DNA of 64,000 bases from Plantibacter elymi (nom. nud.) (GCF_900177795.1 NZ_FXWJ01000004.1:62001-126000), one strand, 5' to 3'. Counted from the stretch's first letter, positions 28,213 to 38,887 are shown. Notes: a model not told the origin generated them from the sequence alone. Program-made: numbers and translations.

Positions 28213-28902
28213 GTGGCGCAAATTTTGGTCTTGACCTCCATGGTCGGCACCGAGGTCCTCCCATCCCTCGGGCTCCTGAGCCACCGCACCCGGCAGATCC
28301 CCGCCGACCCCGCACAACTCGTGAACGCTCCGAGTTCGGACCTCGTGCTCGTCGACGCCCGCCAGGACCTCGCGAGCGCCAAGTCGCTCTGCAAGATCCT
28401 CGGCGCGTCCGGACTGTCCGTCCCACTGCTCCTCATCCTGACCGAGGGCGGCCTCACCGCCGTCAGCGCCGACTGGGGCGTGAACGACGTCATCCTCGAA
28501 TCCGCCGGGCCGGCCGAGGTCGACGCGCGGATCCGGCTCGCGATCGGCCGCGCCTCCCAAGAGCACTCGGCGAGCAAGATCCAGGCGTCGGGCGTCGTCA
28601 TCGACGAGGCGAGTTACTCCGCGAAGGTCCACGGCAAGCCGCTCGACCTCACCTTCAAGGAGTTCGAGCTGCTCCGCTTCTTCGCGACCCACCCCTCCCG
28701 CGTGTTCACGCGCGAGCAGCTGCTGAGCGAGGTGTGGGGCTACGACTACTTCGGTGGCACGCGAACCGTCGACGTCCACGTCCGTCGGTTGCGCGCCAAG
28801 CTGGGCGACCTCGAACAGCTCATCGGCACCGTGCGCAACGTCGGCTACCGCTTCAACGTCTACGAGGACGATCATGCCCCGGCTGACGCTGTCGGTTCGT
28901 AA
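28213..28902 (+). CDS. glnR: Orphan OmpR-type regulator GlnR
   Basis: The 229-residue protein follows actinobacterial GlnR closely: [43 protein letters not shown] in the receiver-like part, and [35 protein letters not shown] in the winged helix. GlnR has no cognate kinase and an atypical receiver; it controls nitrogen assimilation genes such as glnA and amtB. The GTG at 28213 lies six bases after GGGAGG and is preferred over the ATG abutting that site. It overlaps mshD by 29 bp. Confidence 0.9.
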   Translation: MAQILVLTSMVGTEVLPSLGLLSHRTRQIPADPAQLVNAPSSDLVLVDARQDLASAKSLCKILGASGLSVPLLLILTEGGLTAVSADWGVNDVILESAGPAEVDARIRLAIGRASQEHSASKIQASGVVIDEASYSAKVHGKPLDLTFKEFELLRFFATHPSRVFTREQLLSEVWGYDYFGGTRTVDVHVRRLRAKLGDLEQLIGTVRNVGYRFNVYEDDHAPADAVGS

Positions 28903-29779
28903 CGTCGACGACGCCCGGACCCGGGATGCGCTCGAGCGCGTCGTGCGCACGGCGTCGCTCGTCGACGGCCAGCCGCCGTTCAGTGACCAGTCGCTCATCG
29001 ACGCCGCGTCCGGCGCCCGGACGCTGATCCTCGCCGTCGAACCGCAGGACCCGCCGGTCGACCCCGACGACTTCGCCGTCGTGGGTGCGGCCATCCTCGG
29101 CCACGGCGAGCTCGAGTTCGTCGTCGAGCCCGAGTGGCGGGGTCACGGCTACGGTCGCGCCGCACTGCGCGGCGTCCTCGCCAACTGTCCTCCGCAGGTG
29201 CGCATCTGGGCACACGGCGACCACCCCGCCTCCCGGGTGCTCGCACAGGAGTTCGGCTTCTCGCCGATCAGGACGCTGCTGCAGCTCCGCCTGACCAAGA
29301 CACCGGCGAGCCGCGCACGACCGGCCACCGCAGGGCACGCTGATGTCACGGTCGGCACGTTCCGGCCGGGAGTCGACGAGGAGGAGTGGCTCGAGGTGAA
29401 CGCGCTCGCCTTCGCCGACCACCCCGAGCAGGGACGCATGACCCTCGACGATCTCCGCGCCCGGGAGGCCGAGTCCTGGTTCGACGCCGACGACTTCCTC
29501 CTCGCACGAGGCTCCGACGGCGACCTCCTCGGCTTCATCTGGTTGAAGGTCGAGGACACGGTCGGCGAGGTCTACGCGGTTGGCGTCCACCCGGCGGCCA
29601 GTGGCCGAGGGCTCGGGCGACTCCTGATGGAGGTCGGCCTGGCCCGCCTGCGGGATCGACGCGTCGAGGCGGTCACGCTCTACGTCGAAGCCGACAACCT
29701 CCCCGCGGTGTCGCTCTACCGCTCGCTTGGATTCACCGACCACACCATCGACGTGCAGTACGCGAGAACCGACGCCTGA
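28874..29779 (+). CDS. mshD: Mycothiol synthase
   Basis: The 301-residue protein holds two GNAT domains. The N-terminal one has [11 protein letters not shown] and the catalytic C-terminal one [15 protein letters not shown] and [11 protein letters not shown]. MshD acetylates Cys-GlcN-Ins with acetyl-CoA, the last step of mycothiol synthesis. The length and two-domain layout are typical. It overlaps glnR, so the nitrogen regulator and thiol synthesis gene share a transcript, as in other actinobacteria. Confidence 0.94.
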   Translation: MPRLTLSVRNVDDARTRDALERVVRTASLVDGQPPFSDQSLIDAASGARTLILAVEPQDPPVDPDDFAVVGAAILGHGELEFVVEPEWRGHGYGRAALRGVLANCPPQVRIWAHGDHPASRVLAQEFGFSPIRTLLQLRLTKTPASRARPATAGHADVTVGTFRPGVDEEEWLEVNALAFADHPEQGRMTLDDLRAREAESWFDADDFLLARGSDGDLLGFIWLKVEDTVGEVYAVGVHPAASGRGLGRLLMEVGLARLRDRRVEAVTLYVEADNLPAVSLYRSLGFTDHTIDVQYARTDA

Positions 29780-29808
29780 TCCCCTCCACAGCGGCGCGGC
29801 GCTGCGGC

Positions 29809-29826
29809 ATTTACACAGTGTTCACC
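29809..29826 (+). promoter_or_regulatory. PHO-box-like repeat upstream of ppk
   Basis: ATTTACA, four bases, GTTCACC form two units at 11-bp spacing, starting about 60 bp before the ppk start. The second unit is a perfect GTTCACC. This resembles the direct-repeat operators bound by PhoP/RegX3. Confidence 0.6.
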
Positions 29827-29869
29827 GCAGTCGTCGCGACCACCCCCGCCACGGTGTCATGATGAAGAC

Positions 29870-32065
29870 ATGCCAGCAGACCCAACCGTGCTCGATGTCG
29901 GCCTCGATGGAGACGAAGAGGACTTCGACCCCGCCTTCGAGCGGAACGATCCCGCGCTGCCCGAACACCGCTACCTCGACCGCGAACTCAGCTGGCTCGC
30001 CTTCAACCAGCGTGTCCTCGAGCTCGCCGAAGACCCGGCGCTGCCCGTCCTCGAACGCGCCAACTTCCTCGCGATCTTCGCCTCGAACCTCGACGAGTTC
30101 TTCATGGTGCGGGTCGCGGGCCTGAAGCGCCGCATCCTCACCGGACTGGCTGTCCCGACGAACGTCGGCAACGCTCCGGCCGACGTCCTCTCCGAGATCT
30201 CGCAGCAGGCGCACGTCCTGCAGGAACGTCACGCGCGCGCCTGGCACGACCTCGTCCGTCCCGACCTCGCCGAACGCGGCGTCACGGTCGTCACCTGGGA
30301 CTCACTCGATGCAGCCGACCGCGAGTACCTCAGCGAATACTTCAGCAACCAGGTCTTCCCGGTGCTCATGCCGCTCGCAGTCGACCCGGCCCACCCGTTC
30401 CCCTACATCTCCGGCCTCTCGTTGAACCTCGCGGTCCGAGTGCGGAACACCCGCACCGGGCGCGAGGAGTTCGCCCGGCTCAAGGTCCCGCAGATGATGC
30501 CGCGCTTCGTCCGCGTGGGTCCGGCGGAGCGCCGTTCCGCGTCGCTCGACACCGCTCCCAGCGTGCGCTACATCGCCCTCGAAGAGGTCATCGCCAACCA
30601 CCTCGGCCACCTCTTCCCCGGCATGGAGATCGTCGACCACCACGTCTTCCGCGTGACGCGCAACGAGGACATGGTGATCGAGGAGGACGAGACCGAGAAC
30701 CTCATCCAGGCCCTCGAGAAGGAACTGCTGCGCCGACGGTTCGGCCCGCCCATCCGCCTCGAGATCACCGACGACATGGACGACGTCACCCTCGGACTCC
30801 TCGTCCGCGAACTCGACATCACCGAGCAGGAGGTCTATCGCCTGCCCTCACCGCTCGACCTCGGCGGGCTCTTCAGCCTCGCCGGCATCGACCGCCCGGA
30901 CCTCCAGTACCCGAAGCGCGTCCCGACCACGGCGCTGCAGTTCCAGCCCGACGAGCCGAACGGCAAGCCCGACCTCTTCCGGTCGATCGCCCGTGAGGAC
31001 GTCCTGGTCCACCACCCGTACGAGTCCTTCGCCACGAGCGTGCAGGCGTTCATCGAGCAGGCCGCCGCCGACCCGCACGTGCTTGCGATCAAGCAGACCC
31101 TGTACCGCACCTCGGGCGACAGCCCCATCGTCGAAGCACTCATCGACGCGGCGGAGGCCGGGAAGCAGGTCCTCGCCCTGGTCGAGATCAAGGCCCGGTT
31201 CGACGAACAGAACAACATCTCCTGGGCCCGGAAGCTCGAGAAGGCCGGCGTCCACGTCGTCTACGGGCTCGTCGGACTGAAGACGCACTGCAAGCTCGCG
31301 CTCGTCGTCCGACAGGAGCGCGGTGTCCTGCGCCACTACAGCCACATCGGAACGGGTAACTACAACCCGAAGACGAGCCGCATCTACGAGGACCTCGGTC
31401 TGTTCACGGCCGACGACCAGGTCGGCAAGGACCTCACCCGCCTCTTCAACGAGCTGTCCGGGTACGCGATCGAGAAGAAGTTCAAGCGACTCCTGGTCGC
31501 GCCGCGCCACCTGCGCAAGGGCCTGCTCAAGCACATCGAGCAGGAGCGCACGAACGCCGAGGAGGGCAAGCCCTCCGGGATCCGCATCAAGGTCAACTCG
31601 ATGGTGGACGAGTCGATCATCGACGCGCTCTACCGGGCCAGCCAGGCGGGGGTCCCGGTCGACCTGTGGGTTCGCGGGATCTGCGCGCTGAAGCCCGGCC
31701 AGCCGGGGATGAGCGAGACGATCCGCGTGCGCTCCATCCTCGGGCGGTACCTCGAACACTCGCGCATCTTCTCGTTCCACAACGACGGCGACCCGCACGT
31801 GTTCATCGGTAGCGCCGACATGATGCACCGCAACCTCGACCGTCGCGTCGAGGCGCTCGTCAGACTCACCGACCCGAAGCACCTCGAGGCGACCGCCGCG
31901 ATGTTCGAGCAGGCCCTCGACGAGCAGACGTCGTCGTGGTGGCTCGACGCCGACGGCGTCTGGACGCGCCACGCGGTCGACGCTGACGGACGACCGCTCA
32001 CGGATCTGCAAGACTCCCTCATGCTCGAGACCGCGGCCCGCCGCCGGCCGAGGAACCGTCGCTGA
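29870..32065 (+). CDS. ppk: Polyphosphate kinase
   Basis: The 731-residue PPK1 reversibly makes polyphosphate from ATP. N-terminal [17 protein letters not shown] and [12 protein letters not shown] are family marks. Catalytic parts are [15 protein letters not shown], the phospho-His region [20 protein letters not shown], and the second His motif [17 protein letters not shown]. It is followed by the Nudix-phosphatase gene on the same strand, as ppk1-mutT1 in mycobacteria. A PHO-box-like site precedes it, linking phosphate storage to phosphate starvation control. Confidence 0.98.
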   Translation: MPADPTVLDVGLDGDEEDFDPAFERNDPALPEHRYLDRELSWLAFNQRVLELAEDPALPVLERANFLAIFASNLDEFFMVRVAGLKRRILTGLAVPTNVGNAPADVLSEISQQAHVLQERHARAWHDLVRPDLAERGVTVVTWDSLDAADREYLSEYFSNQVFPVLMPLAVDPAHPFPYISGLSLNLAVRVRNTRTGREEFARLKVPQMMPRFVRVGPAERRSASLDTAPSVRYIALEEVIANHLGHLFPGMEIVDHHVFRVTRNEDMVIEEDETENLIQALEKELLRRRFGPPIRLEITDDMDDVTLGLLVRELDITEQEVYRLPSPLDLGGLFSLAGIDRPDLQYPKRVPTTALQFQPDEPNGKPDLFRSIAREDVLVHHPYESFATSVQAFIEQAAADPHVLAIKQTLYRTSGDSPIVEALIDAAEAGKQVLALVEIKARFDEQNNISWARKLEKAGVHVVYGLVGLKTHCKLALVVRQERGVLRHYSHIGTGNYNPKTSRIYEDLGLFTADDQVGKDLTRLFNELSGYAIEKKFKRLLVAPRHLRKGLLKHIEQERTNAEEGKPSGIRIKVNSMVDESIIDALYRASQAGVPVDLWVRGICALKPGQPGMSETIRVRSILGRYLEHSRIFSFHNDGDPHVFIGSADMMHRNLDRRVEALVRLTDPKHLEATAAMFEQALDEQTSSWWLDADGVWTRHAVDADGRPLTDLQDSLMLETAARRRPRNRR

Positions 32066-32117
32066 CGACTTCGCACCGCGACCCACCCGAGCACCACGAC
32101 ACGACGAGGCAGTGACT

Positions 32118-33056
32118 ATGACGACGACGGCAATCTACGCAGCCGGTGCCGTGTGCTGGCGTCTCATCGACGGCAAGGTCCACCTCCTCGTCATCCACCG
32201 CACGGTGTACGGCGACGTCACGATCCCCAAGGGCAAGGTCGATCCCGGAGAGACGCTCGCGCAGACGGCCGTGCGGGAGATCAAGGAGGAGACCGGCCTG
32301 AGCGTCCACCTCGGTGTGCCGCTCGGCGTCTCCACCTACCCCTTGTCGAGCGGTCGCGAGAAGATCGTCCACTACTGGTCCGCCGAGGTCACCGACCAGG
32401 CCGTCCGCGAGAGCACGTTCATCCCGAACGGCGAAGTCGCCGCCCTGGAGTGGGTCACCATCAAGCGGGCACGGAGCTACCTCAGCTACGAACGCGACGT
32501 GGAGATCCTCGAAGCCTTCGCCGCACTGGTCGAGGAAGGCGTCACCGCGACCTTCGCCCTCATCGCGATGCGCCACGGGAAGGCCACGTCGCCCTCCGAA
32601 TGGTCCGGCGAGGACGCGACCAGGCCGCTGGCACCGCGCGGGGTGAAGCAGGCGGCGGGGAACGTCCCGACCCTGCTCGCCTTCGGCCCCCACAAGATCG
32701 TGACGAGCACGGCCGTGCGCTGCGTCAGCACCGTCAGCCCGATCGCCGCGGCCGCGGGCATCGAGCCGAAACGCTCCGACCTCATCAGCCAGGACGCCTA
32801 CGAGCGGGGCGAATCGGATGTCCGCCGGGTCGTCGGCCGCCGCGTCCGGGCGCTCAAGACGGCGATCCTCTGCAGCCACGGGCCGGTCCTCCCCGAGATC
32901 CTGCACGAGATCGCGCTCGCCACCGGGTCCACCCGAGGCTCCTACCTCGGGAGCGCAGCCGCACTCGAGACCGGGGCGTTCTCCATCGTGCACCTCTCCC
33001 GGACCAACCCGAGCTCCGGCATCATCGCCATCGAGACGCACGAACCCCGCGTCTGA
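32118..33056 (+). CDS. mutT1: Nudix hydrolase fused to histidine phosphatase (MutT1 type)
   Basis: The 312-residue protein joins an N-terminal Nudix domain to a C-terminal histidine phosphatase. The Nudix box runs from GKVDPGETL to REIKEETGL. The phosphatase has the RHGKA motif (FALIAMRHGKATS), a basic HKIVTSTAVRC region and a late catalytic His in LCSHGPVLPEI. Mycobacterial MutT1 hydrolyses 8-oxo-GTP and diadenosine polyphosphates and also lies next to ppk1. The ATG at 32118 fits family starts. Confidence 0.93.
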   Translation: MTTTAIYAAGAVCWRLIDGKVHLLVIHRTVYGDVTIPKGKVDPGETLAQTAVREIKEETGLSVHLGVPLGVSTYPLSSGREKIVHYWSAEVTDQAVRESTFIPNGEVAALEWVTIKRARSYLSYERDVEILEAFAALVEEGVTATFALIAMRHGKATSPSEWSGEDATRPLAPRGVKQAAGNVPTLLAFGPHKIVTSTAVRCVSTVSPIAAAAGIEPKRSDLISQDAYERGESDVRRVVGRRVRALKTAILCSHGPVLPEILHEIALATGSTRGSYLGSAAALETGAFSIVHLSRTNPSSGIIAIETHEPRV

Positions 33057-33143
33057 CCCATCCGCGCGAACCCCCTGAACAGGGGGCGTTCGTCGCGCAT
33101 TCGCGGCATCGCCACGTCGGCCGCCATGAAGCCGTCGATATCC

Positions 33144-33161
33144 GTTCACCCGTTGTTTACC
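33144..33161 (+). promoter_or_regulatory. PHO-box-like repeat upstream of pstS
   Basis: GTTCACC, cgtt, GTTTACC form two units at 11-bp spacing, about 90 bp before the pstS start. This is the best match among the three sites in the window to the actinobacterial PHO box. Confidence 0.7.
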
Positions 33162-33249
33162 ATCACGGGGGATGCTCGTCATGCCACGTGGTTAGCGTCA
33201 CTGACGAGCCAGCACCGGCTCGCACCCACACCAATGAATGGACATCCCT

Positions 33250-34341
33250 GTGAAGTTCTCACGTTTCGGCCGCGTCGCGGTCGTAGCAGCAGTCGCAGCC
33301 GTCGCACTGACCTCCTGTGCGGCCAACGAAGGCGGCGCCACCGCCACGAGCGCAGCCGCCAGCGACCTCAAGGGCAGCCTGGCCGGTAGCGGCGCTTCGT
33401 CGCAGGGCAGCGCCCAGGAAGCCTGGGTCGCCGCCTTCCAGACGGCCAACCCGGACGTCACCATCAACTACTCCCCCGACGGCTCCGGCGCCGGCCGCAA
33501 GGCGTTCATCGCCGGCGGCGTGCAGTTCGCCGGTTCGGACTCGGCACTCTCCGACGAAGAGCTCTCGAGCACCTTCGCCGCATGTGCAGCCGACACCAAG
33601 GCGATCGACCTCCCGGTCTACATCTCCCCGATCGCGGTCATCTTCAACGTCGAGGGCGTCGACGAGCTCAACCTCGACGCAGCGACCATCGCGAAGATCT
33701 TCGCCGGTCAGATCACCAGCTGGGACGACCCGGCGATCGTCGCGCTGAACCCCGAGGCCAAGCTCCCCTCGACCCCCATCACCGCCGTCCACCGCTCGGA
33801 CGACTCGGGTACGACGAAGAACTTCGCCGACTACCTGAACAAGAACGCTCCGGACGTCTGGACCGCTGAGCCGGCCGACACCTTCCCGTTCCAGTCGGGT
33901 GAGGGCGCCAAGGGCACCTCCGGTGTCGTCGACACCGTCAAGGGTGGCACCGGCACCATCGGCTACGCCGACGCGTCGAAGGCCGGCGACCTCGGTGTCG
34001 CGAAGATCAAGGTCGGCGAGGAGTTCGTCGAGTACAGCGCCGAGGGTGCTGCCGCCGTCGTCGAGGGCTCGCCGCTCGTCGAAGGCCGCGAGGCGAACGA
34101 CATCGCGATCAAGCTCGACCGCGAGACCACGGACGCGACCCACTACCCGATCGTGCTCGTGAGCTACCTCATCGCCTGCCAGGAGTACGCCGACCCGAAG
34201 GTCGCCGACCTCGTCAAGGCCTACGCCGGATACATCGCCAGCGACGAGGGCCAGGAAGAGGCTGCGAAGTCGGCCGGTGCTGCGCCGCTCTCCGCCGACC
34301 TCGCCAAGAAGGTCCAGGACGCGATCGCGTCCATCAAGTAG
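33250..34341 (+). CDS. pstS: Phosphate-binding lipoprotein PstS
   Basis: A periplasmic-type binding protein of about 363 residues that feeds phosphate to PstCAB. The signal peptide ends in lipobox LTSC. Phosphate ligands appear in GSGASSQ, DGSGAGRKAF, FAGSDSAL and HRSDDSGTTKNF. The GTG at 33250 gives a standard short basic n-region; the ATG 12 bases upstream is an alternative. It is first of pstSCAB and is separated from pstC by 130 bp and a strong hairpin, which usually lets pstS be made in excess. Confidence 0.96.
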   Translation: MKFSRFGRVAVVAAVAAVALTSCAANEGGATATSAAASDLKGSLAGSGASSQGSAQEAWVAAFQTANPDVTINYSPDGSGAGRKAFIAGGVQFAGSDSALSDEELSSTFAACAADTKAIDLPVYISPIAVIFNVEGVDELNLDAATIAKIFAGQITSWDDPAIVALNPEAKLPSTPITAVHRSDDSGTTKNFADYLNKNAPDVWTAEPADTFPFQSGEGAKGTSGVVDTVKGGTGTIGYADASKAGDLGVAKIKVGEEFVEYSAEGAAAVVEGSPLVEGREANDIAIKLDRETTDATHYPIVLVSYLIACQEYADPKVADLVKAYAGYIASDEGQEEAAKSAGAAPLSADLAKKVQDAIASIK

Positions 34342-34347
34342 TCAAAC

Positions 34348-34384
34348 GGTCGAGCGTGCCGGGTCCTGCCCGGCACGCTCGACC
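34348..34384 (+). terminator. Intra-operon hairpin between pstS and pstC
   Basis: A perfect 16-bp stem (GGTCGAGCGTGCCGGG with its complement) around TCCTG begins 6 bp past the pstS stop. No T-run follows. It probably stabilises pstS mRNA or partly terminates, making pstS more abundant than pstCAB. Confidence 0.8.
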
Positions 34385-34471
34385 TGCGTCACCAGCACTC
34401 GCAACACCCGCAGTACCCGCTCCCCGAGTCTGTCGAGGGGCACCACCATCGCATCGAGAGAACGGGAACCC

Positions 34472-35416
34472 ATGGCTGTCGAGGCCCTAGCTGCGAGACC
34501 CAAAGCCAAGCAACGAGTCGGCGACCGCGTCTTCTCGACGCTCTCCGTCGTCTCCGGATCGCTCATCCTCGTCATCCTGGCGGCGGTCGCGATCTTCCTC
34601 ATCGTCCAGGCGTTCCCGGCCCTCACCGCCGACTCCTCGTCGTTCACCGGCGCTCCGACGAGCTTCTGGGCCTACGTCGGTCCGTTCGTCTTCGGCACCA
34701 TCTGGGCGGCAATCCTCGCCCTCGCGATCGCCGTGCCGCTCTCGCTCGGGATCGCCCTCTTCATCACCCACTACGCGCCGCGCCGACTCGCAGTCGCCCT
34801 CGGCTACGTCATCGACCTCCTGGCCGCCGTTCCATCGGTCGTCTACGGCCTCTGGGGCGCGCTCGTCCTCGCGCCGTTCGTCCAGCCGTTCTTCGCCTGG
34901 CTGTCCGAGAACCTCGGCTGGATCCCGCTCTTCGGTGGCACGGTGTCCGGCACCGGTCGCACGATCCTCACCGTCGCCCTCGTGCTCGCGGTCATGATCA
35001 TCCCGATCATCACGGCCATCTCCCGGGAGATCTTCCTCCAGACCCCGAAGCTCCACGAGGAGGCCGCGCTCGCGCTCGGCGCCACGCGCTGGGAGATGAT
35101 CCAGATGGCGGTCCTGCCGTTCGGACGCCCGGGCATCGTGTCCGCCTCCATGCTCGGCCTCGGACGAGCGCTCGGCGAGACGATGGCCGTCGCGCTCGTG
35201 CTCTCCCCCGCCGCCGTCTACTCGTTCTTCCTGCTCACCTCGAGCAACCCGAACACCATTGCGGCGAACATCGCCCTCAACTTCCCCGAGTCCTTCGGCA
35301 TCGACGTGAACAAGCTCATCGCCACCGGCCTGATCCTGTTCATCATCACCTTCGTGGTGAACTTCATCGCCAGACTCATCGTCAACCGTCGTAAAGAATT
35401 CTCGGGAGCGAACTGA
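34472..35416 (+). CDS. pstC: Phosphate ABC transporter permease PstC
   Basis: The 314-residue protein has six membrane helices, starting with SVVSGSLILVILAAVAIFLI. The permease EAA loop is EEAALALGATRWEMIQMAVLP, which docks the ATPase, and GLGRALGETMAV is the PstC/PstA signature. It overlaps pstA by one base (ATGA-type), so the two permease halves are translated together. Confidence 0.97.
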   Translation: MAVEALAARPKAKQRVGDRVFSTLSVVSGSLILVILAAVAIFLIVQAFPALTADSSSFTGAPTSFWAYVGPFVFGTIWAAILALAIAVPLSLGIALFITHYAPRRLAVALGYVIDLLAAVPSVVYGLWGALVLAPFVQPFFAWLSENLGWIPLFGGTVSGTGRTILTVALVLAVMIIPIITAISREIFLQTPKLHEEAALALGATRWEMIQMAVLPFGRPGIVSASMLGLGRALGETMAVALVLSPAAVYSFFLLTSSNPNTIAANIALNFPESFGIDVNKLIATGLILFIITFVVNFIARLIVNRRKEFSGAN

Positions 35417-36516
35417 TGACCGCCACGACCGACCGCCGCCAGGCGTCCATCGCCACGCCGTTCTCCAACTCGCTCACCGCGGGCAAGCTGCCGAAGTTCG
35501 CGCCGCTCACGATCCTCGCGGGCAGCCTCATCGTCAGCGGTGTCATCTTCCTGCTGTTGCAGCAGTCGACGGCCGACAAGAGCTACAACGTCCCCGGAGC
35601 CGTCGTGCTCGGTGCTGCGCTCTACGCGGTCACGGTGTACGTCTCGTCGCTCATGGTGGAGGGACGCCGGAAGGCCAAGGACCGCCTGCTCACCACCCTG
35701 GTGACCGCGGCCTTCGTCGTCGCCCTCCTGCCGCTCGTCTCGGTCGCCATCACGGTGATCTCGGCCGGCGCCGCCCGCTTCGACATCGAGTTCTTCTCCC
35801 TGTCGATGCGGAACGTCGTCGGTGAGGGCGGTGGCGCACTGCACGCCATCACCGGAACGCTGCTCATCACCCTGGCCACGTCCGTCATCTCCATCCCGAT
35901 CGGGATCCTGACGGCCATCTACCTCGTCGAGTACGGTCGCGGCAAACTCTCCCAGGGCATCACCTTCCTCGTCGACGTGATGACCGGTATCCCGTCCATC
36001 GTCGCCGGACTGTTCGCCTTCGCCCTGCTGGCGATCTTCTTCGGCCCGGGCGTCCGGCTCGGCATCGGCGGTGCCATCGCGCTGTCGCTGCTCATGATCC
36101 CCGTCGTGGTCCGCTCCAGCGAGGAGATGCTGAAGCTCGTGCCGAACGAGCTGCGTGAGGCCTCCTACGCCCTCGGCGTGCCGAAGTGGCTGACCATCCT
36201 CAAGATCGTCCTCCCCACCTCGATCGCCGGCATCATCACCGGCGTGACGCTCGCCGTCGCCCGCGTCATCGGTGAGACCGCGCCCCTCCTGATCATCGCC
36301 GGCTTCACCCAGAGCATGAACTACAACCTGTTCGACGGCCCGATGATGACCCTCCCCGTCTTCGTGTACACCCAGTACGCGAACCAGGGCACCGACGGGG
36401 CCGCCTACGTGGACCGCGCCTGGACCGGCGCCCTCGTCCTCATCCTCATCGTCATGGCGCTGAACCTCATCGCCCGACTCATCGCCAAGATCTTCGCCCC
36501 CAAGTTCGGCCGCTAG
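35416..36516 (+). CDS. pstA: Phosphate ABC transporter permease PstA
   Basis: The 366-residue permease has an extended N-terminus with two extra helices (about 25-45 and 55-80) before the core six. The core has [12 protein letters not shown], the EAA loop [22 protein letters not shown] and [12 protein letters not shown]. It pairs with PstC to form the phosphate channel. The extra N-terminal helices are seen in several actinobacterial PstA proteins. Confidence 0.97.
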   Translation: MTATTDRRQASIATPFSNSLTAGKLPKFAPLTILAGSLIVSGVIFLLLQQSTADKSYNVPGAVVLGAALYAVTVYVSSLMVEGRRKAKDRLLTTLVTAAFVVALLPLVSVAITVISAGAARFDIEFFSLSMRNVVGEGGGALHAITGTLLITLATSVISIPIGILTAIYLVEYGRGKLSQGITFLVDVMTGIPSIVAGLFAFALLAIFFGPGVRLGIGGAIALSLLMIPVVVRSSEEMLKLVPNELREASYALGVPKWLTILKIVLPTSIAGIITGVTLAVARVIGETAPLLIIAGFTQSMNYNLFDGPMMTLPVFVYTQYANQGTDGAAYVDRAWTGALVLILIVMALNLIARLIAKIFAPKFGR

Positions 36517-36536
36517 GCCGCGAGCAAAGGAACCCC

Positions 36537-37316
36537 GTGTCCAAGAGCATCGAAGTCAACGACCTCAACGTCTTCTACGGCAGCTTCATGGCTGTCGAAG
36601 GCGTCTCCCTCCAGATCCAGCCCCGCACGGTCACCGCCTTCATCGGCCCTTCCGGCTGCGGCAAGTCCACCTTCCTCCGCACTCTGAACCGCATGCACGA
36701 GGTCATCCCCGGCGCACGCGTCGAGGGCGAGGTCCTCATCGACGGCAACAACCTCTACGGCCCGGGCGTCGACCCGGTCCTCGTCCGCCGTCAGGTCGGC
36801 ATGGTCTTCCAGCGCCCGAACCCGTTCCCGACGATGAGCATCAAGGAGAACGTCCTCGCGGGCGTCAAGCTCAACAACCGGAAGATGTCGAAGTCCGACC
36901 AGGACGCGCTCGTCGAGCGCTCGCTCCAGGGCGCCAACCTCTGGAACGAGGTGAAGGACCGCCTCGACAAGCCGGGCTCCGGCCTCTCCGGTGGTCAGCA
37001 GCAGCGTCTCTGCATCGCTCGCGCCATCGCCGTCTCCCCCGACGTCGTGCTGATGGACGAGCCGTGCTCGGCCCTCGACCCGATCTCCACGCTCGCCATC
37101 GAAGACCTCATCGAGGAGCTCAAGCAGGAGTACACGATCGTGATCGTGACGCACAACATGCAGCAGGCGAGCCGCGTCAGCGACAAGACCGCGTTCTTCA
37201 ACATCGCGGGCACCGGCAAGCCGGGCAAGCTCATCGAGTACGACGACACCACCACGATGTTCTCGAAGCCGTCCGTCCAGGCGACCGAGGACTACGTCTC
37301 GGGCCGCTTCGGTTGA
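36537..37316 (+). CDS. pstB: Phosphate ABC transporter ATPase PstB
   Basis: The 259-residue ATPase drives phosphate uptake. It has Walker [11 protein letters not shown]-loop [11 protein letters not shown], signature [14 protein letters not shown], Walker [14 protein letters not shown] and H-loop VTHNMQQA, all PstB-specific. It starts at GTG with a weak ribosome site (aaagga). The operon ends at a strong hairpin 16 bp later. Confidence 0.98.
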   Translation: MSKSIEVNDLNVFYGSFMAVEGVSLQIQPRTVTAFIGPSGCGKSTFLRTLNRMHEVIPGARVEGEVLIDGNNLYGPGVDPVLVRRQVGMVFQRPNPFPTMSIKENVLAGVKLNNRKMSKSDQDALVERSLQGANLWNEVKDRLDKPGSGLSGGQQQRLCIARAIAVSPDVVLMDEPCSALDPISTLAIEDLIEELKQEYTIVIVTHNMQQASRVSDKTAFFNIAGTGKPGKLIEYDDTTTMFSKPSVQATEDYVSGRFG

Positions 37317-37331
37317 TCTGACGCCGGCATC

Positions 37332-37370
37332 ACGACAGCCCCGCCCGGGATCCCCGGGCGGGGCTGTCGT
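37332..37370. terminator. Terminator of the pst operon
   Basis: ACGACAGCCCCGCCCGGG pairs perfectly with CCCGGGCGGGGCTGTCGT. No T-run follows, but the 17-18 bp stem is very stable. Confidence 0.85.
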
Positions 37371-37442
37371 CGTCTGCAGCGGAGTCCGAGAGCCTGTAGA
37401 GAGGCGAAGCCTGCCGACAGGCTCAGGACCGGAGGGAACGGA

Positions 37443-38300
37443 CTACGCCGTCTCGATGACCATGATCGGGTCGGTGGTGGGCTGCTCGGAACCGCCCTGC
37501 GGCTCGACCGTGACGCCGACCTTGTCGCCCGCGCTCATGGCGCCGTCGAGGACCCGCCAGGTGGTGCCGTTGGCTGCCGAGAAGGTGCCGGCCGAGACCG
37601 GGCCTCCCTCGCCGATGTACCAGAGTTCGTAGACCTTGTCGGACGGCAGGGAGCCGAGTCCGTCGACGAGCAGGGCGGACTTGCCGAGCTCGCCCGACCA
37701 GACGAGGGTCGCCGTCGCGTCATCCATGGACACCTTCGCGCGCTGGACGTCGGACGCCGCGTTGATCTCCGCGAGCGCGACCGTCTGCGTGAGGGACCCG
37801 CCACCGAAGGTGTTCGCGAGTCCGACACCGCCGAAGATGAGGCCGACCGCTGCTGCGGCGCCGACGACCATGCCGACGGCGCTGCGACGCCACCGTGAGG
37901 CGGCCTTGCGCTCCGCCGCACCGGCCACCGGGGCTGCCGGGGTGATCGCTGCTGCAGGGGTCGGCGTGGCGATCGGTGTCGACACCAGCGTCTCGTCGAC
38001 GTCTGGAACCGCGGTCGGAAGCGCCTGCACCTCGGCGACAGGAGCATCGACGGGGGCGTCAGCGGGCAGCTGCGGCAGGTTCTGGATCGCGGCCATGAGC
38101 GAGTTCTTGAGCGCTGCCGACGGCTGCACGGGAGGTGCTGCGAGGTCGAGCATGGCGACGGTCTCCTCGAATTCCGCCGCTTCCTCGCGGACGGACTCGT
38201 GTTCGGCGCGCAGGCGGTCGAACCGCTCCTGCTCGCGCGGGGTCAGGGTGTGCAGCGCGTTTCCGGCTGCCAGGTCTGTTGCATCGTCTCGCTCGGTCAT
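37443..38300 (-). CDS. rskA: Anti-sigma factor, RskA family
   Basis: The 285-residue protein has an N-terminal sigma-binding segment (LHTLTPREQERFDRL), one membrane helix (about 150-172, VGMVVGAAAAVGLIFGGVGLA) and an extracellular RskA domain (KVYELWYIGEGGPVSAGTF). Such proteins hold an ECF sigma factor at the membrane until regulated proteolysis frees it. It overlaps the sigma gene by 4 bp (ATGA), which keeps the two in balance. A Pro/Ala-rich linker of about 60 residues precedes the helix. Confidence 0.92.
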   Translation of the reverse strand: MTERDDATDLAAGNALHTLTPREQERFDRLRAEHESVREEAAEFEETVAMLDLAAPPVQPSAALKNSLMAAIQNLPQLPADAPVDAPVAEVQALPTAVPDVDETLVSTPIATPTPAAAITPAAPVAGAAERKAASRWRRSAVGMVVGAAAAVGLIFGGVGLANTFGGGSLTQTVALAEINAASDVQRAKVSMDDATATLVWSGELGKSALLVDGLGSLPSDKVYELWYIGEGGPVSAGTFSAANGTTWRVLDGAMSAGDKVGVTVEPQGGSEQPTTDPIMVIETA

Positions 38301-38887
38301 GTACGCACCCCCAACTCGTCTCGAAGTCTGATCATTCCGTCTCGCAACCTGGTCTTCACCGTACCGATGGGCACGCCGAGCAGGTTCGAGATCTCGCTGT
38401 GACTGTAGCCGCCGTAGTACGCAAGCGAAACAGCTTCGCGTTGCAGCTCGCTCAACCGGACGAAGGCCCGCTTGACGCGTTCGTGCTCGATCCGGATCTC
38501 GACCGTCTCCTGCACGTTGTCGACACGCTCGTCGAAGTCGCGGATGCCGATCTTGAGATCGCGGTCGCGTCCGGCCTGTGAGGCCCGCACGCGGTCGATC
38601 GCACGACGGTGGGCCATGGTGAGCACCCAGGTCGTGGCTGTGCCCTTGCCCGCCTCGAACTTCTGGGCGTTCTGCCAGACCTCCAGGAACACCTCCTGGG
38701 TGACCTCTTCGGACTGGGCGTGGTCGACGAGCACCCGCTTGACGAGTCCGAGGACCCGCGGCGCGATGTGGTCGTACAGCTCGCTGAACGCGACCTGGTC
38801 GCCACCGGCCACGCGGATGAGGAGCGCGTCGAGCACGTTCGCCAAGGACACCTGCGGTGCAGCGTCGGCTTCCGGTCCCGTGGTCAC
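38297..38887 (-). CDS. sigK: ECF sigma factor, SigK-like
   Basis: The protein is about 196 residues from the chosen GTG. Region 2 has FSELYDHIAPRVLGLVKRVL and VTQEVFLEVWQ, and region 4 has LSELQREAVSLAYYGGYSHSEISNLLGVPIGTVKTRLRDG. It overlaps the RskA-type anti-sigma gene, the standard sigK-rskA pair. In mycobacteria the pair controls secreted antigens under redox control. The start is uncertain: the frame is open back to 39025 and an ATG at 38968 is possible, but the shorter form matches SigK length. Confidence 0.9.
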   Translation of the reverse strand: MTTGPEADAAPQVSLANVLDALLIRVAGGDQVAFSELYDHIAPRVLGLVKRVLVDHAQSEEVTQEVFLEVWQNAQKFEAGKGTATTWVLTMAHRRAIDRVRASQAGRDRDLKIGIRDFDERVDNVQETVEIRIEHERVKRAFVRLSELQREAVSLAYYGGYSHSEISNLLGVPIGTVKTRLRDGMIRLRDELGVRT

